Source of the DNA: Candidatus Saccharimonadota bacterium
GTDB taxonomy: Bacteria > Patescibacteriota > Saccharimonadia > Saccharimonadales > Saccharimonadaceae
NCBI GenBank assembly: GCA_017513905.1
Contig: JAFWMR010000014.1
Location: forward strand, 1 to 64,000
Length of the DNA: 64,000 bases
Direction: 5' to 3'
Made by a program: the position numbers and the translations under genes. Below, piece after piece: positions 17,571 to 26,375 of the stretch. The notes below the pieces were generated by a model. That model was given only the letters and a program-made list of their open reading frames with translations. It did no database searches and was not told the DNA's origin. The first letter of the stretch is position 1; each line of letters starts with the position of its first letter.

Positions 17571-17810
17571 CTCGAGCCCTCCCTCTCGAAGAAAAATACT
17601 AGGCGGTTCCCACAGAAACAGCCTTATCTTTTTATTATACTACAAACACTCAAAAAAGTAAAGCTTAGTATCAGATAGCCAATAATCGACGGATTATAAA
17701 AAATATAACGTTATACCGCCAAGACACGGAGCAATCTTCGACTTTGTATCTTAGCTAAGACGACTATCAAGAAAATCCAACTGCTCCGCTTATGCGAAAC
17801 ATTTTAAGGA
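17571..17810. other. Intergenic stretch without a recognised gene
   Basis: Mostly AT-rich. It contains the palindrome TCTTAGCTAAGA near 17750 and a GGAGCA/TGCTCC pair about 60 bases apart (around 17728 and 17782), so a short structured RNA is possible. No ORF with a ribosome site was found. Confidence 0.3.
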
Positions 17811-17836
17811 AAAAGACGCTCCCTAGGAGCGTCTTT
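17811..17836 (-). terminator. pnp terminator
   Basis: AAAGACGCTCC/GGAGCGTCTTT hairpin (17812-17822 with 17826-17836), T-run on the minus strand. Confidence 0.85.
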
Positions 17837-17843
17837 ATTGTAT

Positions 17844-20018
17844 CTAATCGAGGTGTTTCATCGAAAGACTGAGTCGACCCTTGTCGTCAATTGCTACAAG
17901 TTTAACTCTAACCTTCTGACCGACCTTTAGTACATCAGTCACCTTCTCGACACGCTTATCAGAGATTTGCGAAACATGTAACATTCCATCAATCCCTGGC
18001 ATAATATTCACAAAAGCACCGAAATCTTTAATAGTTACAACTTCGCCATCATAAATCTTACCCACTTCTGGTTCTTCAACCAATCCCTTAATCCAATCTA
18101 AAGCTTTTTCGATTGCTTTCGGATCACTGCCAGCTATCGTAACTAAACCAGACTCTTCAATATCAACCATCGCACCAGTTTCGGCAGTAATTTTATTAAT
18201 AGTTTCTCCGCCTTTACCAATAATTGCGCCAATCTTGTCTGGCTTCACCATCAACTTCTCAATCCTCGGCGCATATTCAGAAATCTTGTCTCTAGGACCA
18301 GGAAGAACCGAAAGCATATGCTCAAGAATGAACATTCTACCGTCGTGGCTCTGCTTGATGGCCTTCTCGAGAATTTCAACTGGAAGTCCATGCACTTTCA
18401 TATCCATCTGAAGAGCGGTCACGCCCTCAGTGGTACCAGTTACTTTGAAATCCATATCACCGGCAAAGTCTTCCGCGTCCATCAAGTCTGTCAATACATA
18501 CGCCTTGTCAATATCGTCAGCAGTAATGTCTTTCCCTTTCTCAACATCCACCATAAGACCCATTGCCACACCAGACACTGGTCGCTTCAAAGGTACACCA
18601 GCATCCATGAGAGCGAGACAAGATGAACAAGTCGCAGCCATAGAAGTCGATCCGTTTTGAGACATAATTTCAGTTACTGAACGAATTGCATAAGGAAATT
18701 CCTCTTCGCTTGGTAAGACAGGAAGCAAAGCACGCTCTGCAAGATAGCCATGTCCAACTTCGCGACGTCCAGGAGAGCCTAATCTCCCTATTTCGCCAAC
18801 CGTATAGGCTGGAGCATTATAGTGATGCATGTAACGACGTTTACCATCTGTGACTTCCATTGTATCAACTAGCTGAGCGAAAGAAAGTGGAGCTAACGTC
18901 ACGATGTTCATCGCTTGCGTTACACCACGAGTAAAGAGGCTTGAACCATGCGTACGTGGCAAGATACCAACTTGAGAGCTAAGTGGGCGCACCTCTGTCG
19001 TCTTACGCCCATCCGGACGTATTCCGTCTTTAACAATCGAGCGACGCACCTCATGGTGTACTGCTAATTCGAAAGCTTGATTATATTGATCGCGTAGATT
19101 TTCGTCATACCATTCAACCTTCTCGTTATCGGTCTCACCCTGCCCAAGTTCAAGTGCGAACTGATCATGCATTTCATACTTCATTTCATCAAGCACTCTA
19201 GCGCGTTCCAATACATTACCGCGTACATTCTCACCAAATTTACCTTTAGTCCACTTATCAACCCTCTCTTGAATTTCTGGATCTGGTAGGACCAATTCAT
19301 ATTCTTGTTCTGGAGCATCGACAATCTTCTGAAGTTCGCGTTGCAAATCAAGTGCCGGTTGAACATTGTCTACCGCCCAATGCATAGCCTCGATGATCAT
19401 CTCCTCCGGTACTTCCTTAGCACCAGCTTCAACCATCACGACTTTACCATCCTTACAGGCAACTACAAGATCGAGCGAAGATTGTTCACGTTCTTCAGGA
19501 GTCAAGAAGGCTTTAAACTCACCATTCACTCTACCGATACGAAGCCCTGCCACCGGTCCATCAAATGGCACACCGGCATTCATTAATGCAGAAGATGCGG
19601 CAACCATCGCTACGACATCCGGTCGGAAATTTGGATCCATCGATAGCACGGTCGTAACAACCTGCACCTCTTGACGATAACCCTTTGGAAATAGCGGACG
19701 AATCGGACGATCAATCAACCGACCAACCAACACTGCATTATCGCTCGGTTTCCCTTCTCTTTTAATAAACTTCGAACTAGAAATCTTCCCTGATGCATAG
19801 TATTTCTCTTCATAATCAATCGAAAGTGGGAAAAAGTCTTGCACTACAGGCTTAGTTCCTACTACAACAGAGCCAAGCACAATCGTATCGCCATACTTAA
19901 CTAGTACAGAAGACGTGGTACGAAAACCTACCCTGTTCACTTCTAGCGAGAGCTCGCGCCCCAACCAGTTTGTCTTCACCGCAGTGGTTTTTTTACCACT
20001 CGGGTTAATAATATCCAT
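17844..20018 (-). CDS. pnp: Polyribonucleotide nucleotidyltransferase
   Basis: 3'-5' phosphorolytic RNA decay enzyme. Two RNase PH domains (about 20-230 and 325-545; the second opens 'DGIRPDGRKTTEVRPL'), the alpha-helical linker, a KH domain ('KIGAIIGKGGETINKI') and a C-terminal S1 domain ending at residue 724. I start at ATG 20018 (MDIINPSG) because AAAGGA lies seven bases upstream; the longer frame runs back through the leader. Upstream TATACT near 20115 gives a leader of roughly 90 bases, where PNPase often autoregulates. Confidence 0.95.
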   Translation of the reverse strand: MDIINPSGKKTTAVKTNWLGRELSLEVNRVGFRTTSSVLVKYGDTIVLGSVVVGTKPVVQDFFPLSIDYEEKYYASGKISSSKFIKREGKPSDNAVLVGRLIDRPIRPLFPKGYRQEVQVVTTVLSMDPNFRPDVVAMVAASSALMNAGVPFDGPVAGLRIGRVNGEFKAFLTPEEREQSSLDLVVACKDGKVVMVEAGAKEVPEEMIIEAMHWAVDNVQPALDLQRELQKIVDAPEQEYELVLPDPEIQERVDKWTKGKFGENVRGNVLERARVLDEMKYEMHDQFALELGQGETDNEKVEWYDENLRDQYNQAFELAVHHEVRRSIVKDGIRPDGRKTTEVRPLSSQVGILPRTHGSSLFTRGVTQAMNIVTLAPLSFAQLVDTMEVTDGKRRYMHHYNAPAYTVGEIGRLGSPGRREVGHGYLAERALLPVLPSEEEFPYAIRSVTEIMSQNGSTSMAATCSSCLALMDAGVPLKRPVSGVAMGLMVDVEKGKDITADDIDKAYVLTDLMDAEDFAGDMDFKVTGTTEGVTALQMDMKVHGLPVEILEKAIKQSHDGRMFILEHMLSVLPGPRDKISEYAPRIEKLMVKPDKIGAIIGKGGETINKITAETGAMVDIEESGLVTIAGSDPKAIEKALDWIKGLVEEPEVGKIYDGEVVTIKDFGAFVNIMPGIDGMLHVSQISDKRVEKVTDVLKVGQKVRVKLVAIDDKGRLSLSMKHLD

Positions 20019-20141
20019 TAAGGATTCCTTTCTCGAGAAAACCTCAGAGAGCGACCGCGAGCTCATCGCAACCCTTCTCTGCCGTTTTCCCGCGTTAATT
20101 TACCATCTCTAGTATATCATACTTCTCTCCCCTATTTAATA

Positions 20142-20170
20142 TTGACTTTCTATTCCGTTTGTGGTATAAT
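20142..20170 (+). promoter_or_regulatory. Consensus sigma-70 promoter for the orphan gene at 20235
   Basis: TTGACT (20142-20147), 17-base spacer, TATAAT (20165-20170) with TGG before it. One of the few complete -35/-10 pairs in the window. Confidence 0.85.
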
Positions 20171-20234
20171 TAAAGTATAGACCTATTTCCTGCCTGATAG
20201 CAGAAAATAGAGCACATTACGGGAGGGAAAGCTA

Positions 20235-20780
20235 ATGTCATTTACCCCGAAAAGCATGCTCGCCGCAGAGAAACTCGATCGAATCGAAATCGAACTCGAC
20301 GGCGAAAAACTCACCGCCATCTGGAAAAACTTTGGTAAGAGGTCAGAGACCCTCGATCCCGTCATCGAAGCTTTTCGCGCACGTCGCAGCCACTGGGAGA
20401 AAACACCCGAACACGACGTCCATATCGTTATCGAGCATCGCGAAGATGACATCATTCTTCCAGACGGAAAAGTAAAGAGAACCTATGGCTTCTCCTACTG
20501 TCCGTACAACAGAAGCAGGGTTCAGCCAGAACAACTCCACAAAGAATACACGGAGCTGCTCCAAATCATCTTCACTGAACTCATCACCCTGTTCGACGAA
20601 TGGCATGATGCGGACAACGGGATGTGTGCCTTCCTGCAGGAACAGAACAAGTCAATTCTGGATAATTTCCTCTACACAATGGGCTACAAAGACGTAGCCA
20701 AGACCAAAGAACAGCGCCGCCGGGACTTCCTGGCTAAGCATCCCGAATTCAAGACCAGAACCACTACCAAAAAAACCTAA
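20235..20780 (+). CDS. Orphan hypothetical protein
   Basis: 181 residues, soluble, no signal or membrane segment. An N-terminal alpha/beta part contains 'DRIEIELDGEKLTAIWKNFG'; the middle reads 'DVHIVIEHREDDIILPDGK' and 'YGFSYCPYNRSR'. A helical part (about 100-150) with 'FDEWHDADNGMCAFLQ' and a basic tail follow. It has a full promoter, a GGGAGG ribosome site and its own terminator, so it is a self-contained unit, and it looks more GC-rich than its neighbours. I do not recognise the family. Confidence 0.65.
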   Translation: MSFTPKSMLAAEKLDRIEIELDGEKLTAIWKNFGKRSETLDPVIEAFRARRSHWEKTPEHDVHIVIEHREDDIILPDGKVKRTYGFSYCPYNRSRVQPEQLHKEYTELLQIIFTELITLFDEWHDADNGMCAFLQEQNKSILDNFLYTMGYKDVAKTKEQRRRDFLAKHPEFKTRTTTKKT

Positions 20781-20801
20781 TTTCATCCCCTCTCAACAAA
20801 A

Positions 20802-20838
20802 ATCCCCGCTCCACTCGGAACGGGGATCTTGCTTTTTC
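20802..20838 (+). terminator. Terminator of the orphan gene at 20235
   Basis: ATCCCCG/CGGGGAT outer stem with inner TCC/GGA pairing, followed by CTTGCTTTTT. Confidence 0.75.
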
Positions 20839-20888
20839 CTGCGTCAAATCTTTACGAATAGACCCGGGAAAAAGTTGTATTTGAGAGG

Positions 20889-21155
20889 CTACTTACGTAA
20901 ACCAAGCTTTGATACAGTCTCTTTATAGAGATTGAAATCAGTCTTCTCAAGATACTTGAGAAGTTTTTTGCGCTTCCCAACCATCTGCATAAGACCACGA
21001 CGCGCCATAAAGTCATGCTTGTTCGCCTTAACATGCTCAGTCACTTCTTTAATTCTCTCAGTGAGAATCGCAACCTGCACTTCAGGAGAACCGACATCCT
21101 TGTCGGAACGCGCGAGCTTCTTGATAGCCTCTGCTTTCTTATCTTTACTAATCAT
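20889..21155 (-). CDS. rpsO: 30S ribosomal protein S15
   Basis: 88 residues, the normal S15 length. 'GSPEVQVAILTERI', 'HDFMARRGLMQMVGKRKKLLKYL' are diagnostic. Start at ATG 21155 is supported by a TGGTATAAT box seven bases upstream and no ribosome site. Terminates translation near the candidate structured RNA region. Confidence 0.97.
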   Translation of the reverse strand: MISKDKKAEAIKKLARSDKDVGSPEVQVAILTERIKEVTEHVKANKHDFMARRGLMQMVGKRKKLLKYLEKTDFNLYKETVSKLGLRK

Positions 21156-21162
21156 GTATGCA

Positions 21163-21168
21163 ATTATA
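21163..21168 (-). promoter_or_regulatory. Extended -10 box for leaderless rpsO
   Basis: TGG-TATAAT on the minus strand, seven bases before the rpsO ATG. Confidence 0.7.
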
Positions 21169-21210
21169 CCATAGGGGTAAAATTAAGACAAGAAGGGGGA
21201 TCCAGAAGTC

Positions 21211-21384
21211 TCCATATTCGGTTTTTTTGTCGACTGCACAGAAGACCCGATAATTTTGATAACATTTTCCTCATGCGAGCAAAAACGTGGCCGGTGTTAC
21301 CCGAACGGCTTTTGCGAGCATAGAGCGAAACATGTTTCAAAATTATAGGGCTCGCCGAGCACCAGACATAAAACCGAATATGGA
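21211..21384 (-). ncRNA. Rod-shaped structured RNA, candidate 6S RNA
   Basis: The gap between rpsO and truB folds almost end to end. A perfect 15-bp outer stem (21211-21225 with 21370-21384) encloses a large central bubble. A stem CCC..ATAATTTTG-AT-AACAT / ATGTT-T-CAAAATTAT..GGG follows (21246-21265 with 21332-21350), then GCAAAA/TTTTGC (21279-21284 with 21310-21315) and a GCCG/CGGC apical hairpin (21290-21293 with 21306-21309). A closing stem, open bubble and long interrupted apical arm of about 175 bases is the architecture of 6S RNA, which mimics an open promoter and sequesters RNA polymerase. Strand is not proven; I favour minus, like both neighbours. No clear terminator is seen. Confidence 0.5.
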
Positions 21385-21398
21385 AACCATGATAATAC

Positions 21399-22061
21399 TC
21401 AAGACTGGCTACGAAGAAAATCGTCCAGTAGCACGGCATCCTCAACTTCATATTCATCAATCTTCGTTCTTCTTAACGCCGTCACATACGCCCCCGTCCC
21501 CAATTTCTTCCCAATATCTTCACCAAGCGTCCTGATATAAGTCCCGCTCGAAACCCCAGTTTTTATCTTAAGAACCGGCCAATTATATTCCAAAATCTCT
21601 ATATTATATATATGCACTTTCCGCATCGGAGTCTCAACTTCCATTCCCTTTCGCGCCAATTCATACGCCCGCCTACCATTAATTTTCACTGCCGAAAACG
21701 CTGGCACTTTTTGTAAAATATCACCAACAAAATTTTGAACAACTTTTTTAATTTCCTCTTCTGTCTTCGGCGCATCTGAATAACTTTTTGTGATTTCTCC
21801 CTCTGGATCCCCTGTTGTAGACACTTCGCCAAGCTTTATTTCCGCAATATATTCTTTGTTCAGTTTCAAAAAATCATTTGAACGCTTCGTAGCCTTTCCA
21901 GCAAGTATTATCAAAAGCCCAGTTGCAAACGGATCCAACGTCCCGGTATGGCCCACTTTTACTTTCTTCCCTTCTTTTTCAGAAAGAACCCGTCGCACTC
22001 TTGCCACCACACCAAACGATGACATCCCAGCAGGCTTATCTATCAATAAAATATCATCCAT
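21399..22061 (-). CDS. truB: tRNA pseudouridine(55) synthase
   Basis: Makes pseudouridine 55 in the T-loop of tRNAs. 220 residues from ATG 22061 (MDDILLIDKPAG). The catalytic Asp sits in GHTGTLDPFATGLL; 'VPAFSAVKINGRRAYELAR' and 'SSGTYIRTLGEDIG' are further family motifs. It lacks the C-terminal PUA domain of longer TruBs. The start at 22061 rather than two codons upstream is favoured because a TGT-TATGAT box lies six bases before it. Confidence 0.95.
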   Translation of the reverse strand: MDDILLIDKPAGMSSFGVVARVRRVLSEKEGKKVKVGHTGTLDPFATGLLIILAGKATKRSNDFLKLNKEYIAEIKLGEVSTTGDPEGEITKSYSDAPKTEEEIKKVVQNFVGDILQKVPAFSAVKINGRRAYELARKGMEVETPMRKVHIYNIEILEYNWPVLKIKTGVSSGTYIRTLGEDIGKKLGTGAYVTALRRTKIDEYEVEDAVLLDDFLRSQS

Positions 22062-22089
22062 AAACATATCATAACATTATATTCGCAAA

Positions 22090-22118
22090 TAAAAACCAAA
22101 ACCGGAACTTACTTCCGG
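22090..22118 (-). terminator. Terminator after the DHH-like protein gene
   Basis: CCGGAA/TTCCGG stem (22102-22107 with 22113-22118) and T-rich run on the minus strand. Confidence 0.7.
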
Positions 22119-22151
22119 CTTTAATCTAGCTAATTTTAGCTTAGCAAAGTA

Positions 22152-24758
22152 TTACGTATGAATACCAGGAATCTTGAATGCTGAAGGATCCGATGAAGTA
22201 CTACCAGATTCTGTTGCTGTACTCGGCATCTGGAAAGCTCCTGCCTCAATTGGAGAAGCCACCGTCATATCACCTGAACCACCAACTTGTGGCATTTGGG
22301 GTAACCCACCAGCTCCACCAGTTGTCAAATCACCGGCTGACGCATTCATATCTGGCTGTACAGTCACGTCCGGCGCTTGAGTTGGTGCCGGCGTAGGTAC
22401 GGCATTAGTAGTTGGAGGCATCGTCGCAAAATCAGGCATTGGCGCTATTGGTGGTGGTGCCATTTCCTGACCTGGCAAAGGCATTGCGCTCTGCGTCGTT
22501 CCAACTCCCCCTTCATTTCCACTTTGAAAATTCATATCCGGAACGCCCGCAGCTTCAGTTGAGCCCATACCAGGCGTCTGAGCTGCTGCTGGATTCATGT
22601 CTCCCCCAGAAACACCAGCATCCGTACCTACCGGCACTTCACCAATCCCCATTCCTCCGCCAGTAATAATCTTAGGCAATTCACCACCTTCCGCTAGCCC
22701 GGTCATACTAGCATTATTTTCCGCTTGGCCTTGTTTAATCAAGTTCAACGCCTCTTCTTCACTCAAATCTGAAGCCTGCGAAGGTGTTGTCGGGACCATG
22801 CTAGCCCCCATACCTGCCATATTTGGCCCAGTACCTACACCTGCGCTCGTGTCCACTCCGGCCCCTGCATTCATCATTGGTTGTTGCCCATCGATGCCAG
22901 CACCAGCCCCAGCCATCATTTGCGCACCAAGATTAGAAACAGCATCGCTGCTCTCAGCCATCGCCATCAAGTTAGCTTCTGGAACATCTACTTGATCAAC
23001 ATCTTGCGTATCTAGCTTCGGACCATTCGGGCCGTTTTCGCCAACCTGAATACCACCTTCTCCCGGAAGTGGCTCATTGAGAGCATCGTCAATCATTTTT
23101 CCATAATCTGCAGAACCCACGTTAGAATCCTCTTTCTCTATATTATTCAAAATTTGATCCGCCAACTGCCCGCCAGCGTACACATTTACATCCCCTGATC
23201 CAACTGCTACATCCACTCCCGCAACAGTCGCTGTGCCATTTGATGTATTTCCTACTTCACCTATGGGGCCTATAGCTGCAGCCATTGCTGCCTTTACAGC
23301 ATCATCATTAGCGGTCGATTCACTGCCCGTGTCGATAACCGCCGGCTGTTCTGGCTGTTCAATCTGCTCAGCAGACGATGAGCCAGTTTCTTCTGCCGAC
23401 GCAGAAACAGACTTCAGATTATTGCCCAACATAGGCAACGACGCATCACCCATAACCCCACTATTATCAGGCGCAGACTTCTCTCCAGTTGTCTCATCAG
23501 TAGTAGCCTCAGTAACATCTGGCTGCACTTCCGATTCGACCGTCGCTTCAACAGGCTCCTCGCTATTGTCACCTGCAAGAGCATGCTCCTTCGAAGTAAC
23601 CTCATTTAAAATAGGTGCATTCGCAGACGACTCGCTGTCCGTAGCCTCAACAGTATCCGGCGTAACTTCCTGGTTCTCTGCAGATCCAACTGCTGGCTCA
23701 TCAGTTTCAATACCAACAGACTTTATAATTGCAGCCACTTCCGGATTATCAGAGTTATCCATGTCATCATTTGCGCCCTCTGGAGTTTCAGTCTCAACAC
23801 CATCATTCTCTGCACTACTATCACTGCTCTCGTCGTGATTTATCTCTAACTTAGTCGCGTCCTCTGGATCAACATCTGTATTCTTAGCATCAACCTCCGG
23901 GACCACAACGTTCTTTTCGCCTTCATCCTCACCATTAAATATAACTTCGCCTTGAACATTTTGAACCACAAGCTGCTGATCAGCTCCAGCACCCATCAAT
24001 TTGGCCGCAAGAACCATCGCATCTGGAGTAGTGGCTGGATTCTTGAATCTATCTGTTGCTGCCACCAAGCCAGTAAGCAAAGCTGTAGCCGTGCCAGGAT
24101 CAATCTTCGGTTCTAATGCAAAAGCTAACTTCGAAACCATCTCAGAGATCGAACTGGCACCAGTATCTACCCACTGTACATCACCAAAATCGCCTTCCGC
24201 CCCATTCGTAATATTCACAGACGATGCATCATGCATAATTCGCCCGTGCTCTTTGAGCGCAGCGTCAAGCTCACTCGCCGCTGGTACATTTAAGGCAATT
24301 ACAAGATCGACATTATAATCTCCACGAGAAAACTCAAGGTCATTATCTGAAATCGTTGTTTTATATGGCGTTACATACACCTTAACAAAGTCACCATCAA
24401 TCTTATATCTTAGGTGGTCAGCTTTATCCTTATTCAATGCAATTACAAAATCCTGCAAGCTTTCCGTTCCAGTTTCAAATCTCTCTCTCGGCTTCAAAAA
24501 TTCCAATACATTCGGTGTTTTTCCAGAATAAATAGCCGTCACATGCTTCCCGACTTCATCTAAGGCCATAGAAAGCCCCATCGCAGCGGCAATTTCGTCG
24601 ACAGTAGGATCATTAGACAACGCTACTAACACGCTATCGGCATCTTGAATTTTATTCAAGACTTCATCAAGTACGGGATCGGCATTTGCTTTTGAATTAA
24701 CGTCGGCTTTTGCGCCACCCGATTTGATATTTTTTTTATTTTCGCCGTTATTTTCCAT
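22152..24758 (-). CDS. Degenerate DHH-domain protein with a very long disordered tail
   Basis: 868 residues. Residues about 28-275 follow the DHH/NrnA phosphoesterase fold in order (VLVALSNDPTVDEIAAAMGLS, then 'HGRIMHDASSVNITNGAEGDFGDVQWVDTGASSISEMV'). However, the first metal motif (NPDGDAIGS-like) and the DHH motif itself are replaced, here by HDAS, so metal-dependent catalysis is unlikely. The remaining 590 residues are low-complexity: acidic Glu/Asp/Ser/Thr first, then Gly/Ala/Pro/Met-rich (GMGS, MPPTT, MPQVGGSGD). No signal peptide. The fold may bind nucleotides or act as a scaffold (inference). Confidence 0.65.
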   Translation of the reverse strand: MENNGENKKNIKSGGAKADVNSKANADPVLDEVLNKIQDADSVLVALSNDPTVDEIAAAMGLSMALDEVGKHVTAIYSGKTPNVLEFLKPRERFETGTESLQDFVIALNKDKADHLRYKIDGDFVKVYVTPYKTTISDNDLEFSRGDYNVDLVIALNVPAASELDAALKEHGRIMHDASSVNITNGAEGDFGDVQWVDTGASSISEMVSKLAFALEPKIDPGTATALLTGLVAATDRFKNPATTPDAMVLAAKLMGAGADQQLVVQNVQGEVIFNGEDEGEKNVVVPEVDAKNTDVDPEDATKLEINHDESSDSSAENDGVETETPEGANDDMDNSDNPEVAAIIKSVGIETDEPAVGSAENQEVTPDTVEATDSESSANAPILNEVTSKEHALAGDNSEEPVEATVESEVQPDVTEATTDETTGEKSAPDNSGVMGDASLPMLGNNLKSVSASAEETGSSSAEQIEQPEQPAVIDTGSESTANDDAVKAAMAAAIGPIGEVGNTSNGTATVAGVDVAVGSGDVNVYAGGQLADQILNNIEKEDSNVGSADYGKMIDDALNEPLPGEGGIQVGENGPNGPKLDTQDVDQVDVPEANLMAMAESSDAVSNLGAQMMAGAGAGIDGQQPMMNAGAGVDTSAGVGTGPNMAGMGASMVPTTPSQASDLSEEEALNLIKQGQAENNASMTGLAEGGELPKIITGGGMGIGEVPVGTDAGVSGGDMNPAAAQTPGMGSTEAAGVPDMNFQSGNEGGVGTTQSAMPLPGQEMAPPPIAPMPDFATMPPTTNAVPTPAPTQAPDVTVQPDMNASAGDLTTGGAGGLPQMPQVGGSGDMTVASPIEAGAFQMPSTATESGSTSSDPSAFKIPGIHT

Positions 24759-24852
24759 AATAAAAACAATTTACCAAATCTAGTGTATCATAAAACTTAT
24801 GGTTTTAAAATAGAAAAAACATTCTTAAATCAAGTGAAGTTCGGTAAATTCG

Positions 24853-25860
24853 CTACAAAAGTTTCCTTATTCTCTCTACTCTAACACCATAATTAGACAA
24901 AGCCAGAAGATGAGTAGTCATCTTATCCATACACGTAATCGTCATCTCAAAATATCCAATAATAAGTACCAACACATCTAGCCCCATCTTTCCATCTATC
25001 ACCATCTTTGCAAGCAATATGTATAGAATGACTTTACCGGCATACGGTATTCCTGCCCAAAGCGTATTTCTACGCGCAATCGCTTGCCGCCTTTTTTGAT
25101 ATTCCCTTCTCCAGCTTGGAAAAGTTTTTTCCATCTTCGCCCATTGTTCATCCATTTCGAAATTTCCTACTGCATCAACGAATTCCTTACTTGTCGCTTC
25201 GAATTCGTCTGTTCTCTCGCTCCCTTCTTCTATCGCTTCAGCCTTTATATTTATCATCTCAGTAAAAGCGCCAATCACTTTGTCTTCCGCTTTTCTTGTA
25301 TTTGCGTATCTCTTAGCTTCTTCCTTCGCATTGTCATTTAACAACAAAAGATACATAACATCCACAAGCACAGCGATAGAACCTATCATAAGATCTTGTG
25401 ATAAGAAAATCACAAAGATAATCAAAAGTCGCACAAACTGGAAAAACGCCTCCACCGACACATTTACGCCATCAACCACCCAGCGTATATCATCCGCAAA
25501 AGTATCAATTACTCTACCTTGAGGCACTTTCTTGAGTAGCTCTGGATATTGTTCAATCTTTTTAAACATTCGTTCCTGCAAACCAATATGATAAAACTCT
25601 GCCATCTTTAAATATGCATAATAATTAATGCGCAAGAAACCAAAATACAATATATAAAACCCTGCATACATTCCCGCATAAATCCATATTCCCGTAAGAT
25701 CTTCTTCGGTAATCATCTTGATAATCCCTGCAGCTGCAAATGGCGGGAGCAATCCTGCAAAATTATAAGCACCCGAAGATGCAAACATCAAAAAATTCAA
25801 ACGCCGTTGACGACCAGCCACTCTTAACAGATTACGAAAAATATCAATGTATTGTTTCAT
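24853..25860 (-). CDS. ABC exporter transmembrane domain without an ATPase domain
   Basis: 335 residues, matching the type-1 ABC exporter membrane domain with about six helices. Helix 6 ends near 'LLALSNYGVRVERIRKLL', exactly where the linker to a nucleotide-binding domain normally begins, but the frame stops there and no ATPase domain lies in the following 90 bases in any frame. It may be a half transporter that pairs with a separate ATPase, a regulatory membrane protein, or a decayed gene that remains open. A TGGTATAAT box near 25913-25918 gives a leader of about 50 bases; the ribosome site is weak (GGAA). Confidence 0.75.
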   Translation of the reverse strand: MKQYIDIFRNLLRVAGRQRRLNFLMFASSGAYNFAGLLPPFAAAGIIKMITEEDLTGIWIYAGMYAGFYILYFGFLRINYYAYLKMAEFYHIGLQERMFKKIEQYPELLKKVPQGRVIDTFADDIRWVVDGVNVSVEAFFQFVRLLIIFVIFLSQDLMIGSIAVLVDVMYLLLLNDNAKEEAKRYANTRKAEDKVIGAFTEMINIKAEAIEEGSERTDEFEATSKEFVDAVGNFEMDEQWAKMEKTFPSWRREYQKRRQAIARRNTLWAGIPYAGKVILYILLAKMVIDGKMGLDVLVLIIGYFEMTITCMDKMTTHLLALSNYGVRVERIRKLL

Positions 25861-26017
25861 TTAATTCCAGCGTGCCAATTACTAGCCTACTCTCAATTCT
25901 CCTTCACCATTATTATACCATAACCATTAAGTTCAATTAAAAGAACAACCCATACATCGAACAATTAGACATCCCAAATAGTCCAGTTACTCCTTGCAGT
26001 TTTTTAGATAATAGGGT

Positions 26018-26023
26018 ATAATA
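26018..26023 (+). promoter_or_regulatory. rpsT promoter -10
   Basis: GGGTATAAT followed by a leader of about 30 bases and an AGGAA ribosome site before the ATG at 26058. The -10 position is approximate to a base. Confidence 0.6.
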
Positions 26024-26057
26024 TCACAAAGTTATTATAAATTAATAGGAATCCCTA

Positions 26058-26375
26058 ATGCCAATTATAAAATCCGCTAAGAAAGCTGCCCGCCAGGCAA
26101 CCAAGCGCACCGCTAAAAATCAAGAAATCAAGAAGAACATCAAGGCCGCATTGAAGGCTTTTAAAAACAACCCAACTGCAGAGAATATGAAAAAGATTCA
26201 AAGCGAGTACGACAAGGCCGTAAAGAAAGGGCTACTCAAGAAAAATACCGCTTCCCGCCGCAAATCCCGCCTTGCCAAACTTTCCAAAGAGCTAAGCAAA
26301 GCCGAAAAGAAAGCAAAAAAGACCGTCGAGAAGACTGCTAAGAAAGTCACCAAAGCCGTTAAGTCTGCTAAATAG
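26058..26375 (+). CDS. rpsT: 30S ribosomal protein S20
   Basis: 105 residues. 'MPIIKSAKKAARQATKRTAKNQ' and 'NTASRRKSRLAKL' are S20 hallmarks; the last 20-25 residues form an extra Lys/Ala-rich tail (KKAKKTVEKTAKKVTKAVKSAK). Primary 16S rRNA-binding protein of the 30S body. Its 3' end overlaps the convergent holA by eight bases. Confidence 0.96.
   Translation: MPIIKSAKKAARQATKRTAKNQEIKKNIKAALKAFKNNPTAENMKKIQSEYDKAVKKGLLKKNTASRRKSRLAKLSKELSKAEKKAKKTVEKTAKKVTKAVKSAK

Noticed and set aside
22174-23838. Several Ser/Pro-rich plus-strand ORFs
   Set aside because: Antisense of the low-complexity tail of the DHH-like protein; composition mirrors that tail and there is no ribosome site.
24760-24852. 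Frameshifted ATPase domain after the ABC membrane half
   Set aside because: The gap is only about 90 bases and contains no Walker or signature motif in any frame.
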